The notes: generated from the sequence alone by a model not told the origin. Positions 12,883-24,829 are shown, counted from the stretch's first letter. The stretch: DNA of 64,000 nt from Calendula officinalis (GCA_963853835.1 OY970823.1:12790001-12854000), one strand, 5' to 3'. Translations and numbers: made by a program.

Positions 12883-15800
12883 TCACATGTTATGCACATG
12901 TCGCATTTCGATACCCGATACATGCTTTCTAAAGATTGCAGTGGGAAGTGCCTTCGTGAAAAGATCTGCCGCATTGTTACTGGATTGAACATACTTTATC
13001 TCAACTTCATGATTCTTTATAAGCTCTTGAGTATTTTCGAAAAACTTTGTAGGAATATGTTTTGTCCTGTCGCTCTTGATATATCCTTCTTTCATTTGAT
13101 TGACACATGCTGCGTTATCTTCATATATTAAAGTTGGGACTTTATCTTTATCCAGTCCACATGAAGTTAGTATGAGTTGTGTCATTGATCTCAACCATGC
13201 ACATTCTCTGCTTGCTTCATTTAGTGCTATTACTTCGGCATGATTTGAAGATGTGGCAACAAGTGTTTCCTTTTGAGAACGTCAGGAAATTGCAGTACCT
13301 CCATTCATGAAGACATACTCAGTTTGAGATCTTGCTTTATGAGGATCAGACAAATACCCTGCATCTGCATAACCAATCAATCCTTGTTTTGAATCATTAG
13401 GATAAAATAATCCTAAGTCACTAGTTCCTCGAAGGTATCGGAATATGTGCTTGATCCCGTTCCAATGCCTTTTTGTCGGTGATGAACTGAACCTTGCTAA
13501 TAAGTTTACAGCAAAAGAAATGTCAGGTCTGGTACAATTAGTAAGATACATAAGAGCACCTATTGCATTAAGGTATGGTACTTCTGGGCCAAGAACCTCC
13601 TCATTTTCTTCACATGGGCGAAATGGATCTTTGTCAATATTTAGTGATCTAACAACCATTGGAGTACTTAGAGATTTGGCTTCGTTCATATTGAAACGCT
13701 TCAAGATCTTTTCTGTATAATTCGATTGATGTACAAGTATTCCATTAGGCAAATGTTCAATTTGTAATCCAAGACAATACTTGGTTTTCCCGAGATCTTT
13801 CATTTCGAATTCTTTCTTTAAAAGTTCAACAACTTCAAGAATTTCTTTATTCGTTCCAATGATGTTTAGATCATCAACATATACAGCTATGATCACATAT
13901 CCAGATGTTGTTATTTTAATAAATACACATGGACAAATAGTATTATTTTTGTAACCTTTACTTGTCAAGTAATCGCTTAAACGATTATACCACATGCGTC
14001 CAGATTGTTTTAACCCATATAAAGATCTCTGTAGTTTAATAGAATACATTTCTTTAGGTTTTGTATTCAATGCTTCTGGTATTTTAAATCCTTTAGGAAT
14101 CTTTATATATATATATCACTATCAAGTGATCCATATAAGTAAGCAGTAACAACATCCATAAGACGCATCTCTAAATTTTTAGAGACTGCAAGGCTGATTA
14201 AATACCTAAAAGTGATTGCATCCATAACTGGAGAATATGTTTCCTCATAATCAATTCCAGGTCGTTGAGAGAAACCTTGTGCTACAAGTCTAGCTTTGTA
14301 TCTTACAATTTCGTCTTTCTCATTTCTTTTTCGTACAAAAATCCATCTATACCCTAATGGTTTCACAACTTCAGGTGTCATAATAATAGGTCCAAATACC
14401 TTTCTCTTATTGAGAGAATTCAATTTAGCTTGTATAGCTTCTTTCCATTTAACCCAATCATGTCTATTTTGACATTCATTAACAGATTGTGGTTCAGAAT
14501 CATCATTCATAATATCACATGCGACAGCATAAGAAAATTTCTCATCAATATTTTCTACAACGTTACTTTCCTCGATCGGAGGATTGTTTTGTGCTTCTTC
14601 AGGAACATTTTCCTCATGATCAATTGCATTTTCTGCTGGTTTTCTTTTTCGAGGATTTTTATCCTTTGAACCAATTGGTCTTCCACGCTTCAAGCGTGTC
14701 TTAGATTCTTGAGTGAATTTATCATCAGATTGCCTATTTGGAATTTCAATTCGAGCTGGAGTATTAACAGCTGGTATATATGATTTAGTCACTCTTTTTG
14801 TATCAGTAAATGCATCTGGCAATTGATTAGCTATTTCTTGGAAATGCATTATCTTTTGAACTTCAGTTTCACATTGTTTTGTGCGAGGATCAAGATATGA
14901 CAAAGAAGGTTCATTCCATGAGACATTCTTTTCTTGGTTTTTCGTTTCTGCACCTAATGGTGGAAAAACTGATTCATTGAATTGACAATCAGCAAGACGT
15001 GCTGTAAAAACATCACCTGTTAAAGGTTCAATATATCTTATAATAGACTTTGTCTCATATCCAACATATATACCCAACCTTCTTTGGGGACCCATCTTTG
15101 TACGTTGTGGTGGTGCAATAGGAACGTATACGACACATCCAAATATTCTAAGATGAGAAATATTTGGTTCTTGACCAAAAGCAAGTTGTAAGGGAGAGTA
15201 TGCATTATATGAACTTGGCCTTATGTGAATTAATAATGCAGCATGTAATATTGCATGACCCCATATGGAAACATGAAGTTTGGGTTGCATTATCAATGGT
15301 CTAGTTATTAGCTGTAGACGTTTAATTAATGATTCAGCTAAACCATTTTGTGTGTGTACATGAGCTACTGGATGTTCAACAACAATCCCTACAGACATGC
15401 AATAGTCATTGAATGCTTGGGAAGTAAATTCACCAGCATTGTCCAGTCTTACTCTTTTGACTGTATAATCAGGGAAATGTGCTCTAAGTTTAATGATTTG
15501 AGCAAGAAATTTTGCAAATGCCATATTACGAGATGATAATAGGCAAACATGAGACCATTTGCTAGATGCATCTATCAAGACCATAAAGTATCTAAATGGT
15601 CCAGATGATGGATGAATTGGTCCACATATATCACCTTGAATTCTTTCAAGAAATCTAGGTGATTCCTTGTCAACTTTCATCGGTGAAGGTCTTATAATTA
15701 ATTTTCCAAGAGAACAAGACGTACATGGTTTCATATTACTTGTTTGAGGGAACTTCTGGTCCTTCAATGGATGACCATGTGTATTCTCAATTATTCTTCG

Positions 15801-16352
15801 CATCATTGTTAATCCTGGATGACCTAACCTGTCATGCCATAAACTAAATATCCCAGGATCACAATGTTTTTCTTTAACAACCATATTTGATTCTACTTTA
15901 TTTATATATGTATGGTGTAAATTGGAATCAAATTTTGGTAGTTTCTCCAACACTCGATTGCCATTTATAATAAGCATAAATTTCTTATTATCTATTGTTT
16001 TGGTTTGCGTGTCATATCCGTTAAGATATATATCACCAAAACTCAATAGATTTCTGCTTGACTTTGGAGAAAATAAGGCATTATCTATTTGGAATTTTGT
16101 ACCATTAGGTAATATGAAATTAGCTTTTCCAGTTCCCTCAATCAAGTCTACAGGACCCGATATAGTACGTATTGAACCCTTTGTTGGGTTTATTTTGGAG
16201 AAGTATTTCTTTGATTTCAAGATAGTATGTGTAGTACCACTATCTGCTATTAAAAGATCTCCAATATTTCCTTGATGTTGTGCTCCATTTGAACTCATAT
16301 TGAACTTCACATATGAAAAACAAATAATGAGGTTATTATAAAGAAACTTCAT
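12883..16352 (-). pseudogene. Copia pol: protease, integrase, reverse transcriptase, RNase H (broken)
   Basis: Three minus-strand pieces of one Ty1/copia polyprotein. The piece 16352-14103 (749 aa) carries the aspartic protease motif (IADSGTTHT), the integrase HHCC finger (HDRLGH...CTSC) and catalytic core (GDICGPI, DNAGEF, and the Glu in NGLAESLIK), then the N-terminal half of reverse transcriptase. The piece 14070-13282 carries the catalytic YVDDL and the start of RNase H (GYADAGY). The piece 13194-12883 completes RNase H and ends at the 3' LTR. Breaks: the (TA)n run at 14104-14116 shifts the frame by what looks like a one-unit slip. An in-frame TGA at about 13282-13284 stands where the family has Trp, consistent with TGG to TGA. 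The other motifs look intact, so inactivation is recent. Confidence 0.9.
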
Positions 16353-16496
16353 TTATTGAAGGAAATATATTACATAACACAGACTTCATTTGCTGAAAGG
16401 AAATATATTACATAAGACACACTTTATTTGCTGAAAGGAAATATATTACATACGACAGACTTCATTTGCTGAAGGGAAATATATCACATAAGACAG
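16346..16496 (-). repeat. Four 37-38 bp tandem repeats between gag and pol
   Basis: Units at 16346, 16383, 16421 and 16459, each ACTTCATTTGCTGAAAGGAA-like followed by ATATATTACATAAGACAG. They differ by a few bases each. They separate the gag stop from the pol frame, where the element needs some means of translating pol. A spacer or structural role is conceivable but not shown. Confidence 0.9.
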
Positions 16497-16536
16497 AAAG
16501 CAAGTAAAAACAGGCTACAACAAACCACTGATTTCC

Positions 16537-17633
16537 TTAATCAATGTCTTCCATGTCATTGCAGAAATCGAGAGTACTGAGGTTGGTAATATCATCAATG
16601 TTGAATTCCATGTTGTTAGTTTCAACATTATCAACGAGATTTACTTCTTTTCCCTTTCCTTTGAGGGAATCTTGGTAAAGTTCACGTAGATGTGCAGGTG
16701 TGCGGCATGTCCTAGACCAATTGTCCGCGCAACCACATATATAACAACAACTCTCAGCATTCTTTGATTTACCAGCATCATACCTTGCCCCTTTGGCCTT
16801 ATCTTGTGTTTGGACATTGTTCTTTTTAGTGGCATTATAATCATTATTTTTATAAACACGACCACGACCACGATTATAATAATTGCCTTTTCCACGACCA
16901 TTGTTATGGTTTGGATTTCGATTAAAATGTCCACGGCCTCGTCCATAACCACGACCACGTCCTCGTCCACGTGTATTGTTTCTAGGACCATCAGTATTAG
17001 TAGCATTTGCTTCAGGAATTGCTACTGATCCCGTTGGACGAGATTCATGGTTTTTCATTAAGAGCTCATTATTTTGCTCTGCAACAAGGAGACAAGTATT
17101 CAGTTCAGAATACCTCTTGAACTTTTGCAATCGATATTGTTGCATTAAGTTTATGTTTGATGCATGGAATGTGGAGTATGTTTTCTCCAACATATCTTCG
17201 TCAGTAATCGTTTGCCAACAAAATTTAAGTTGGCAACAGATTCTGAACAAAGCAGAGTTATACTCAGTTACTTTTTTAAAGTCCTGGAACCTCAGATTTC
17301 GTCATTCATCTTTGGCACTTGGAAGTATAACTTCCTTTTGATGATCAAATCTTTCTTTTAAAGACATCAAAGAACACATGGATTAGTGACATCAAGATAT
17401 TCAAATTTTAACATGTCATCAATGTGTTTACGAAAAAATACTTGTGCCTTTGCCTTGTCTTGGGATGAGCATTCATTGTTTTCATTTATAGTTTCATGAA
17501 TGCCCATCGATTCAAGAATTAGTAAAACATCGATGGTCCATTGCATATAGTTTTTCCCAGTAACTTCAAGTGCAGCTAGCTCACGCTTTACAATACTAGA
17601 CATTTTGAAACTATATATTTTGAACAAAAACAA
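16537..17633 (-). pseudogene. Copia gag (broken)
   Basis: Minus-strand Gag in two open pieces, 17633-17367 (N-terminal capsid region, MSSIVKRELAALEVTGKNY) and 17250-16537 (C-terminal part). The second piece has a long arginine/glycine-rich stretch (RGRGRGRGYGRGRG) followed by a single zinc knuckle. The knuckle reads CYICGCADNWSRTC: its histidine is replaced by Asn, so it is CCNC and probably cannot bind zinc normally. Between the pieces the same domain continues, but it is broken by a one-base frameshift near 17366 and an in-frame TGA at about 17302 where the family has Trp. Confidence 0.85.
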
Positions 17634-17639
17634 ATTTAA

Positions 17640-18489
17640 AAATTAGAATCCATATATATCAATATGAAGTGCACAAAACAGCAGTGGGAGAACAATCATC
17701 CCATACATGAACAAATAAGGATAAAATACATCAGGAGGGAGATTACTAATTAGGATGCCAAGTGCTAAAACTAATACAATTACAAAAATCAAAAGCGGGT
17801 GAATCATTCTTGATCTTGATTTTGAAGATGAGATAAATTATTTTTGTGGTATAAAGAAGTGTGGATGATGTGTTTATTTATAGTGTAAAAATTTTTAGCC
17901 GTTGTAAATTTTTAATATTAAAATATATTTTTTTACCGTTATATATATAGCCGTTATATATATATATATATTTTTTTTTTTTTAATAAAGAGAATAATTA
18001 AAGTAATAAATTACATAAAACATATTTGTAAAAATATTAGTGAATGTTATATGAATTAGTAACAAAAATATAATATGCATAAATAAACGTTATTATACAT
18101 AAATGAAAGTTAGCATGCATAAATAAATGTAGTAACATAAATAAATGTTAGTAACATAAATAAAAGTTAGATGCAATAAAAGTAAATGTTAGTTTGCATA
18201 ATTAAAAGTTAAAAAGACATAAATGTAAATGTTAGTTTGCATAAATTAAAAAGGGTTAGTAAACATAAGAATAAAATTAGAATAATCACAAATGTAAGTA
18301 TGTTAGTAGTCCCAAGATTAGTAGTCCAAATGTCATCATAATGTCCTTGGTAGAATATGTTTGGTTTCATTTAGTTTATTATGATAATTATATTACAATT
18401 TTATGTTAAGAAATTGTTTACCTTATGTAATTAACTTGATTAATTGAATGTACCTTGTGATTGAGTTGATCTTCCTCGATTAAGAACAT
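17640..18489 (-). other. Non-coding leader of the intronic copia element
   Basis: AT-rich sequence between the presumed primer-binding site and gag. It holds short (TA)n runs near 17940-17970 and several imperfect copies of an ACATAAATAAATGTTAG-like unit at 18060-18240. No coding capacity is seen. Confidence 0.6.
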
Positions 18490-18501
18490 TCGTGCTGATA
18501 A
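18490..18501 (-). promoter_or_regulatory. Presumed primer-binding site, not the common initiator tRNA-Met type
   Basis: Two bases after the LTR end the element strand reads TTATCAGCACGA. This does not match the TGGTATCAGAGC site used by the other elements in this window. The position fits a primer-binding site; the primer is not identified. Confidence 0.45.
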
Positions 18502-18503
18502 CG

Positions 18504-18815
18504 TGTTATAAATTAGATATGATTATGACCCTATTAGCACTTCATCAAAGAACTTGCTACATCTATAACAAGAACATAAGATGAAGAACAATAACTAGAA
18601 AGAAGAGTGGAAGAGAAGTATGTAAACACTTATGAAAGTGTTGAGGTGCATTTGATTCATTCATTTCATGGGGTATTTATACTAAAAGTTTTACCCTTGA
18701 ATTACATGTACATACAAATGAAAGGTAATTTACTAGACATGGATTTGATGGAGATGACATGAAGGTTGAAAATGTGGCAATCCATTTAATGGTTTTGTCT
18801 TGCATATTCATAATA
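18504..18815 (-). repeat. 5' LTR of the intronic copia element
   Basis: Same length (312 bp) as the partner at 12426, with 8 substitutions and no gaps by my alignment. It is followed on the element strand by CG and then TTATCAGCACGA, the presumed primer-binding site. Confidence 0.9.
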
Positions 18816-18975
18816 ATTATATGATTATTCTGATTTCAAATAGTATAATCAAATCTAAATACTATTTTGAGAAATACCTTTTGTAACCGCTGATCGTATG
18901 TTATACAATTTCAAAACACATTATTTATTTTGAATAAGGAATCCAAACACCCCTTAAATTGATTGGTTTTTGCAG

Positions 18976-19262
18976 GATACAGCAAGGAGGACGTAAAGGT
19001 GCAAGTTGAAGAAGGGAATATATTGGTAGTGAAAGTTGAAAATGTGAAGGAGATATCTAAAGACAAGGAAAAGGGGAGCGTTTGGCATGTTGCGGAGAGA
19101 GGAATGAGTGGGTTTTCGAGGGAAATTGAGTTGCCGGAAGATGTGAAAATTGATCAGATCAAAGCTCAGGTGGAAAACGGACTCCTGACGGTGGTTTTGC
19201 CTAAAGATCTCAGCCCTAAGCCGTCCAAAGTGCGTAATATTCACGTTTCCAGCAAGCTGTAG
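18976..19262 (+). CDS. HSP15.7: Peroxisomal 15.7-kDa class small heat-shock protein, exon 2
   Basis: Second exon, residues 44-138, holding most of the alpha-crystallin domain: GYSKEDVKVQVEEGNILVV, then the conserved WHVAERGMSGFSREIELPE strand-loop and the consensus VENGLLTVVLPK near residues 112-123. The C-terminal tail has an I-x-V oligomerisation motif (IHV) and ends SSKL, a canonical PTS1 peroxisomal targeting signal. The open frame can be extended upstream to an ATG at 18963, but that lies in the intron before the TTTTTGCAG acceptor, so I start the exon at 18976. Length, domain order and tail match the peroxisomal Hsp20 of other plants. No lesion is visible, so the gene is probably functional if the long intron is spliced. 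Confidence 0.9.
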
Positions 19263-19377
19263 CCAGGTTTTTTGGGTATGTATTGTACGGTGCCATTAGT
19301 AAAAGGTTTGTATTATCCCAAATTGTAGTGTGTCCATTAGCAATATGAATGTATGTGATAAATTTGACCAAAACTGC

Positions 19378-19383
19378 AATAAA
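19378..19383 (+). terminator. Candidate polyadenylation signal of the Hsp20 gene
   Basis: AATAAA about 115 bp after the stop codon, in T-rich downstream context. Confidence 0.45.
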
Positions 19384-19963
19384 AAGGTTTGGTATTATTA
19401 TTTGTTGTCCTAGTTATATATCTTAAATCTAGAGTTTTGTTTAATTATGTTGGTAAATAACGAACTAATATAAACGAATTCCTACTATGTTCGCATACTC
19501 TTTCGCACTGTTTACGAACGGTTTGTTAAATGTTTGGCTCGTTTAGAGACGTGGGTACATTGATTGTTGGTTGCTACGTACTCTGATAACGTTGACTCTT
19601 GAATGCCATAATATCGATGATCTTATATTTAGTTGATTATTGAAAACGGATGATTCCATATATTAGAAATTGAAAACGGATGATTCCATATATTAGAAGT
19701 AGTATTGCATCCTACTATTTAGTACTATCCATAATTCTAAACATTAAATCAATATAAGTGTCAAAATTAAGAGATGATATGAGTAATAAGAATTAATAGA
19801 TCACATATGTTAAGTTTAGAAGTAAGTAAAACTTTGAGTATGACTAAAAGATAGAAACAAATATAATCTTTTTTGTTTGTGTAAGAAAGTAAATCTTTGT
19901 GAAAGATTATATCGATATTGACACGCATTTATACCTTTTATTTTAAGGGTTATTAGAAGGTCA
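19384..19963 (+). other. Intergenic region with a small tandem duplication
   Basis: AT-rich, without a recognisable gene. A 31-bp unit (TTGAAAACGGATGATTCCAT...) is duplicated in tandem at about 19637-19698. Confidence 0.6.
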
Positions 19964-20439
19964 AGTACTGTGACAACTCGATATTTCCGGTATGTAATCT
20001 CATTTCATTTTTAGAACTTTCCTTATTTGGAAAGTTTCTATATTTAGACATTTTTATTTTTGGCATCCAAACACACAATAAAACATCTATTTTTACACCA
20101 TACATTAGTATTTGACTATTTTAGTCAACAAAACATATTATTTTCTTATGATGACACACTTGAGCTAAAAACATACTAAAAATAGTAACTTTATATCGGT
20201 TACGCAATAAACGGTTTAAATTAATTTAACGTGATTCGAATTGAATGATGGTTTAAGCCCGACACCAAACCTTGACCGACCACCTATGTGGGCGGCCCCC
20301 TCCCCTTGTGCGTGACCATCATGGCCGAAACACCCCTTGTGGTGTTGGCCTTATCCTCTAAACTTGATCTTTATCTTAATTCTATTCAAATGAATCCTTG
20401 TTGCACCATAACTCTACCATCTAAACCCTAATCTTCTCA

Positions 20440-20447
20440 TATAAATA
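20440..20447 (+). promoter_or_regulatory. TATA box of the solo LTR
   Basis: TATAAATA followed by ACCCGTCTTTGGCAAC, about 470 bp into the LTR, a plausible U3/R promoter position. It could still drive transcription of flanking DNA. Confidence 0.5.
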
Positions 20448-21499
20448 CCCGTCTTTGGCAACTCTAAACCCCTTTTCCTCCTTTGTGATTTTCGGCCAAG
20501 CATCCCCAAGAACCGAACCCTAGTTCGTCCATCACAAGCAAACCTGAAACCTTTGATCTCTCTTGATCTTGTTCGTCTCGATCCCAAGGTATGATACCCG
20601 AATTCCTTGTGCTTGTTTTCCTTGTTATTTCGGTCCCTAGTTCGAACCCGAGACCATGGGCAAGGCCATATGGTCTCGGCATTCACCATTGTCCCAAAAA
20701 CCGTAGCATGCATGCATGCCCACGTGAGCATGTGTGTGTGTCGTTCTATTTTGTTTGTTCGGTTATTGATTCGTTTATTGTATCATTGTCTTGTTCATTG
20801 TGTTAATCTTCCTAAAACCCTAGATCTATAGTGTTGTTTGTGACCAAAACCTAGACTTTTGACCTCTAAAACCCTAGATCAAGTACTGGTTATGACTAAA
20901 CCACCAAAGCCTAGCTAAACAACCTATTGGAACCGAACCATAAACCAAAACCATAGGGTGGCCATTCGGCCGAACCCTTGACCGAAACCCTAGCCCTAGC
21001 CGATCACCATGAAACCCTAGTTGACTATTTGACCTTTGTTGACTAGATTTGACCATCATTGACCCGAAACCATGTAAAACCTAACCCTAATTCGGAACCC
21101 AAACCCTAGCCGAAATCTAGTTGATTTTGGTTGACTTTTATTGACTATTTTGACCAATGTTGACTTTAGATTGGACTAATTTTGACCCATAAGTCAAACC
21201 CGGTCAACGCCGGATTCTTGACCCAACCGATCAGCCCAAACCTGAATACCTAATCGGACCAAGGCCCGTACTTGGTCCATTCGATCTATCTTAGTCCGTC
21301 GGGCCCAAACTTTAGTTGGCCTATAAGTATCCAAGCCCATTTGGACCAAAGCCCAAGCCTTTGGCCCATTACCTACCCAAACCGAACCCAATTGGGCCAA
21401 GCCCAATCCATGGCCCAACCTAAGCAGACCTAAGCCCAATAAGAGGCATACCTAGTGGCCCATTAGGCCCAATCTAGGCCCATTAAGCCTAACCCAAGC

Positions 21500-21553
21500 C
21501 CATTTCATTTCATTTCATTTCATTTCATTTCGAAGCCCATTTCATTTCATTTC
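21500..21553. repeat. (CATTT)n pentanucleotide repeat
   Basis: Six perfect CATTT units, a short interruption (CGAAGCC), and three more units, inside the solo LTR. Confidence 0.9.
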
Positions 21554-22690
21554 GTTTCAATTCGGCCCATTAAGGCACGACGACACAAGTTCATTCGATG
21601 TCACAAAACATAAAACATAGCATTAGTTGAATATCATAAATCATATATGATAACTAGATCGCATGTGTTAGCTTAGTCTAATTAGAACGTTATATCGTTT
21701 AGGAAGCTAGGAGTCTGTGAAGGAGTCCTCTGTCCTATCAGTTGCTAAGCTTTGCCCAGGTGAGTCCACAAACCCCTTTTACTCTTTTTACTGTTTTATA
21801 AACTATTGGGGTGGAAAACATAAACAATGCTACTACTTTATTATGACTGTACAACATTTCATTTTCATTATTGCGTTGGCATGACAAGCAATTATTATAC
21901 CGGACTAAGGTTACCAGCAATCATTAACTAGTGGATCTAGACCATGGATATGCAGATAGTACTATTGGCTGACACTCGTCCTCCCAACATTATTTGATCA
22001 TTACTTGGTTATCCAAGACATCTTTCGGGAGTGTATATCCATAAAAGAACGATAACATACTGGAGTTGAAGTATTGATTGTGGACTTAGGGGTTGGTATA
22101 TTAACTCAATAGACTAGCTACCTGTTGGGGATAACAGTCGTGCGATGTCAAACATAACAACTTATTCAACACTTTTTCATATACAAAACTAGTAATTGTA
22201 GATCTTCTACAATTACACTTCATTTTTCATACTTATTTTCTCATATTTTATGAGTGTTGAACTTATACTTTTCAGTCATAAAACTATTTTGATAACAATC
22301 ATTTTGGGTAGAAAACACTTTACTTTTACAACAAACATTAACCCTGTGGATTCACTCAACATTATTGTTGACCTTTTTATATTTATGTTTTCCAGGTGAT
22401 TAGGTGCACAGTGGAACCGGAGGATATGAGCAGTGGGATTGTCGTGAGCCATGAATAATACATTAAGTTTACGAACAATCATTTTATTTTCAAACAATTT
22501 CTATTATAGGGAAACTTGCTATTTTTGGAAACTTTTTATTTTTAGAAAGTGAAACTATTTTTTATTTTGTTATTGCGTGGTTGTTTGTTTACATAATTTT
22601 TGCTATGTTGTCATGAACGTTACACCTTCGTTCTTCAGCAAAACATTTTAAATGAAGTAAAACTCATTTTTAACGGAGTGTGACAACTAC

Positions 22691-23396
22691 TACAAGTCAA
22701 CCAAGAAAACTGTAACATTATATATGTTAAAATTATATAAGTAATCTAATCTAAGCCTAAAATTGTTATAGCTAGTCCACATATAAACAATTAATAATGA
22801 TACTTGTTTGATGGATCAATAGTTTCAGTAATACCATTGTGACTGTTATAGATGCATGGGTGTGAGTGGTTTCTTGGTCCTTTTCTGGTGTGGTTTCAGA
22901 GGTACAAGAAGACGGACATGAGGTGAACTTTATGGCAACAGAAATATACGCGGACACGAGGTGAACTTTATGGCAACAGAAATATACGCTTTAGGTCAAC
23001 ATCTATATCTGCGCACAAACATGAGAAGGTATTAAGATAATAAGATGTTATAAGCACTACAACAACAATATGCATGTGGATATCAAGTAATTTTTATATA
23101 GGCACAACAATAAGATGTTATAACAAAATATTATGGGCTAAATCGTGTTGTAAAATCTTATCCAACATCAATGTTATAAGCCCAAGCCCAAATCTTTATA
23201 TAGGTTAAAAACATATATATCACAGTAAGAAGTCTTTTAAAAAAGATATTCTCTTTATCCCACAAATAAGTTTACATTTCTCTTTTAACATAATTTTTAG
23301 GTAAACTAGTTTGTGGCGTGGCTTAAAATTTAAGAACAAATGAGATTTTTTTTGTGAAACGGAAGGAGAATAAGACAATAATAAGAGCTAATCATC

Positions 23397-23397
<1 letters not shown>
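22691..23397. other. Intergenic region with a tandem duplication
   Basis: No gene recognised. A unit of about 38 bp containing GAGGTGAACTTTATGGCAAC is repeated at 22919 and 22959. AATAAGATGTTATAA also occurs twice near 23040 and 23107. This is the left flank of the (TA)n element train. Confidence 0.6.

Positions 23398-23481
<84 letters not shown>
23398..23481. repeat. (TA)n tract, left border of the element train
   Basis: About 84 bp of pure TA. On its right the TIR of the first train element begins at once. Confidence 0.95.
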
Positions 23482-23485
<4 letters not shown>

Positions 23486-24829
23486 AGGATTCCATACAGA
23501 ACCCATATTATATACAGAACTCGTAGAACTCGATCTTTGACCATTAAATTTTAATCTAACGATTAAAATTATTCATGACAATTTTATAATAAAACAAATT
23601 ATATTTTTGGTAATAATTAAATAAAAAGGGCAAAATAGGTACTATGAACAAATTATATTAAATTCGATTTATTAAAAATCCTTAATTCCATATTTAAAAA
23701 TGGAATGCACCTAACTCCCCCAAAACATTGTGATTCGTTTTGTGGAGGAAGTTGAGATGACGGAGAGCACAATGTTGAGAGAAAGCTTGCGACGGTGGCC
23801 GGTTTCCTTCCTATGTCCCATTGTCCCAATTCCTATCCCACTACAATAAAACCGTTATTTTTTTATTACTATCTTAAATTTCTTATTGAGATAATTGAAT
23901 TTTTTTTAATCAAATTCTTAATTGTCGGCTATAATGATACTTTAGTGTTTTCGATGTTCGTGAAAAAACGATAATTGAACGATAAGTTTTTTATATATGC
24001 ATTCTTTCTTTATTCTTAATTCACTTTCATGTCTCACTTTATAATGATATCTATAATATGCGCAAACTACAGTTAGTGACCATTTTGATCTGACGATTTA
24101 AACTAATTTTTTTATTTATCAATGATTCAAGTTAATTTTAATCACTTTTTGAACATGATACTAAAACAGACCAGTTTTTAACACATGTGAGACTCAAGTC
24201 AACTATTTTTTGAAGTAAATGGGTAGAAATTGACACATTTAGTTACCTAATTTGTCGCTTACTGCTCGTACATCTATGTCTAACGTAAAATTTGGTACAT
24301 CTATGTTATAGTACATCTATGTTATCTGTTACATAAATGTTTTCGGTAACCAATTTTGACCATAGGTGCTGATACATACATGTTTTTTCAAAGATCTATG
24401 CTCAAAATGGTTCATAACACTGATGCACAAGTGGAATCCTCAACTCTCAAACGTACTCGCGTGTAACATTGATGTATATGAGAATTGTAGAACAAAATCG
24501 CTCATAAATGTTCCTGGTTATTTCCTATAACATTGATTATGTATAAATGTATATGACAATTTCAAAAAGTTTCTGGCTTTTTGCGTAAATGTATATGACA
24601 ATTCGAATACATTGATTATACATAAATGTATATGACAATTCTAAAATTAATTCCTATATTTTAGGAAACTACCTAAAAGGAAATAAAACTATAAAAATAT
24701 AAAATGTCACAAATACCCTCAAATCATTAAGTGGATTAAATAATTATAAATTAATTTACTAAATTCTTATTGGTTGAAAATAGTTCTACCGGTTCTGTAA
24801 ATAATATGGGTTCTGTATGGATTTTGACC

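Larger units (their letters stand above)
12426..18815 (-). mobile_element. Copia LTR retrotransposon in the Hsp20 intron, antisense
   Basis: A complete 6.39-kb element: 312-bp LTRs at both ends, a primer-binding region, gag, pol and a polypurine tract. It is flanked by a perfect 5-bp duplication ATTAT (12421-12425 and 18816-18820). Transcription direction is minus, opposite to the host gene. I count 8 substitutions between the 312-bp LTRs (2.6%); at the often used plant rate of 1.3e-8 per site per year this is roughly one million years. At least four lesions break gag and pol, so it is not autonomous. Confidence 0.92.
11965..18975 (+). other. 7-kb Hsp20 intron enlarged by a retrotransposon
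   Basis: GT at 11965 and TTTTTGCAG ending at 18975 frame a 7011-nt intron. Removing the copia element and one copy of its target duplication leaves only about 0.6 kb of intron, a normal plant size. The host-derived parts are 11965-12425 and 18816-18975. They are AT-rich and contain imperfect repeats of CAACGAATTGAAGAA-like sequence at about 12080-12320. Confidence 0.8.
19969..22685 (+). mobile_element. Gypsy-like solo LTR (2.7 kb)
   Basis: Begins TGTGACAACTCG and ends GGAGTGTGACA, with no primer-binding site or coding region attached. Flanking pentamers are AGTAC (19964-19968) and ACTAC (22686-22690), a target duplication with one mismatch. A TATA box and the downstream CT-rich start region point to plus-strand orientation. 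The interior has many AAACCCTAG-like strings and several frames of 60-105 aa with no recognisable domain, which I do not call as genes. Confidence 0.7.

Noticed and set aside
18963..18975. Upstream ATG as start of a separate 99-aa Hsp20 gene
   Set aside because: The ATG lies in the intron. The perfect phase join to exon 1 at 11964 and the TTTTTGCAG acceptor explain the frame better.
20810..21125. Interstitial telomere repeats (AAACCCTAG strings)
   Set aside because: The AAACCCTA-like strings are not in a regular 7-bp tandem; they are scattered words within the solo LTR.
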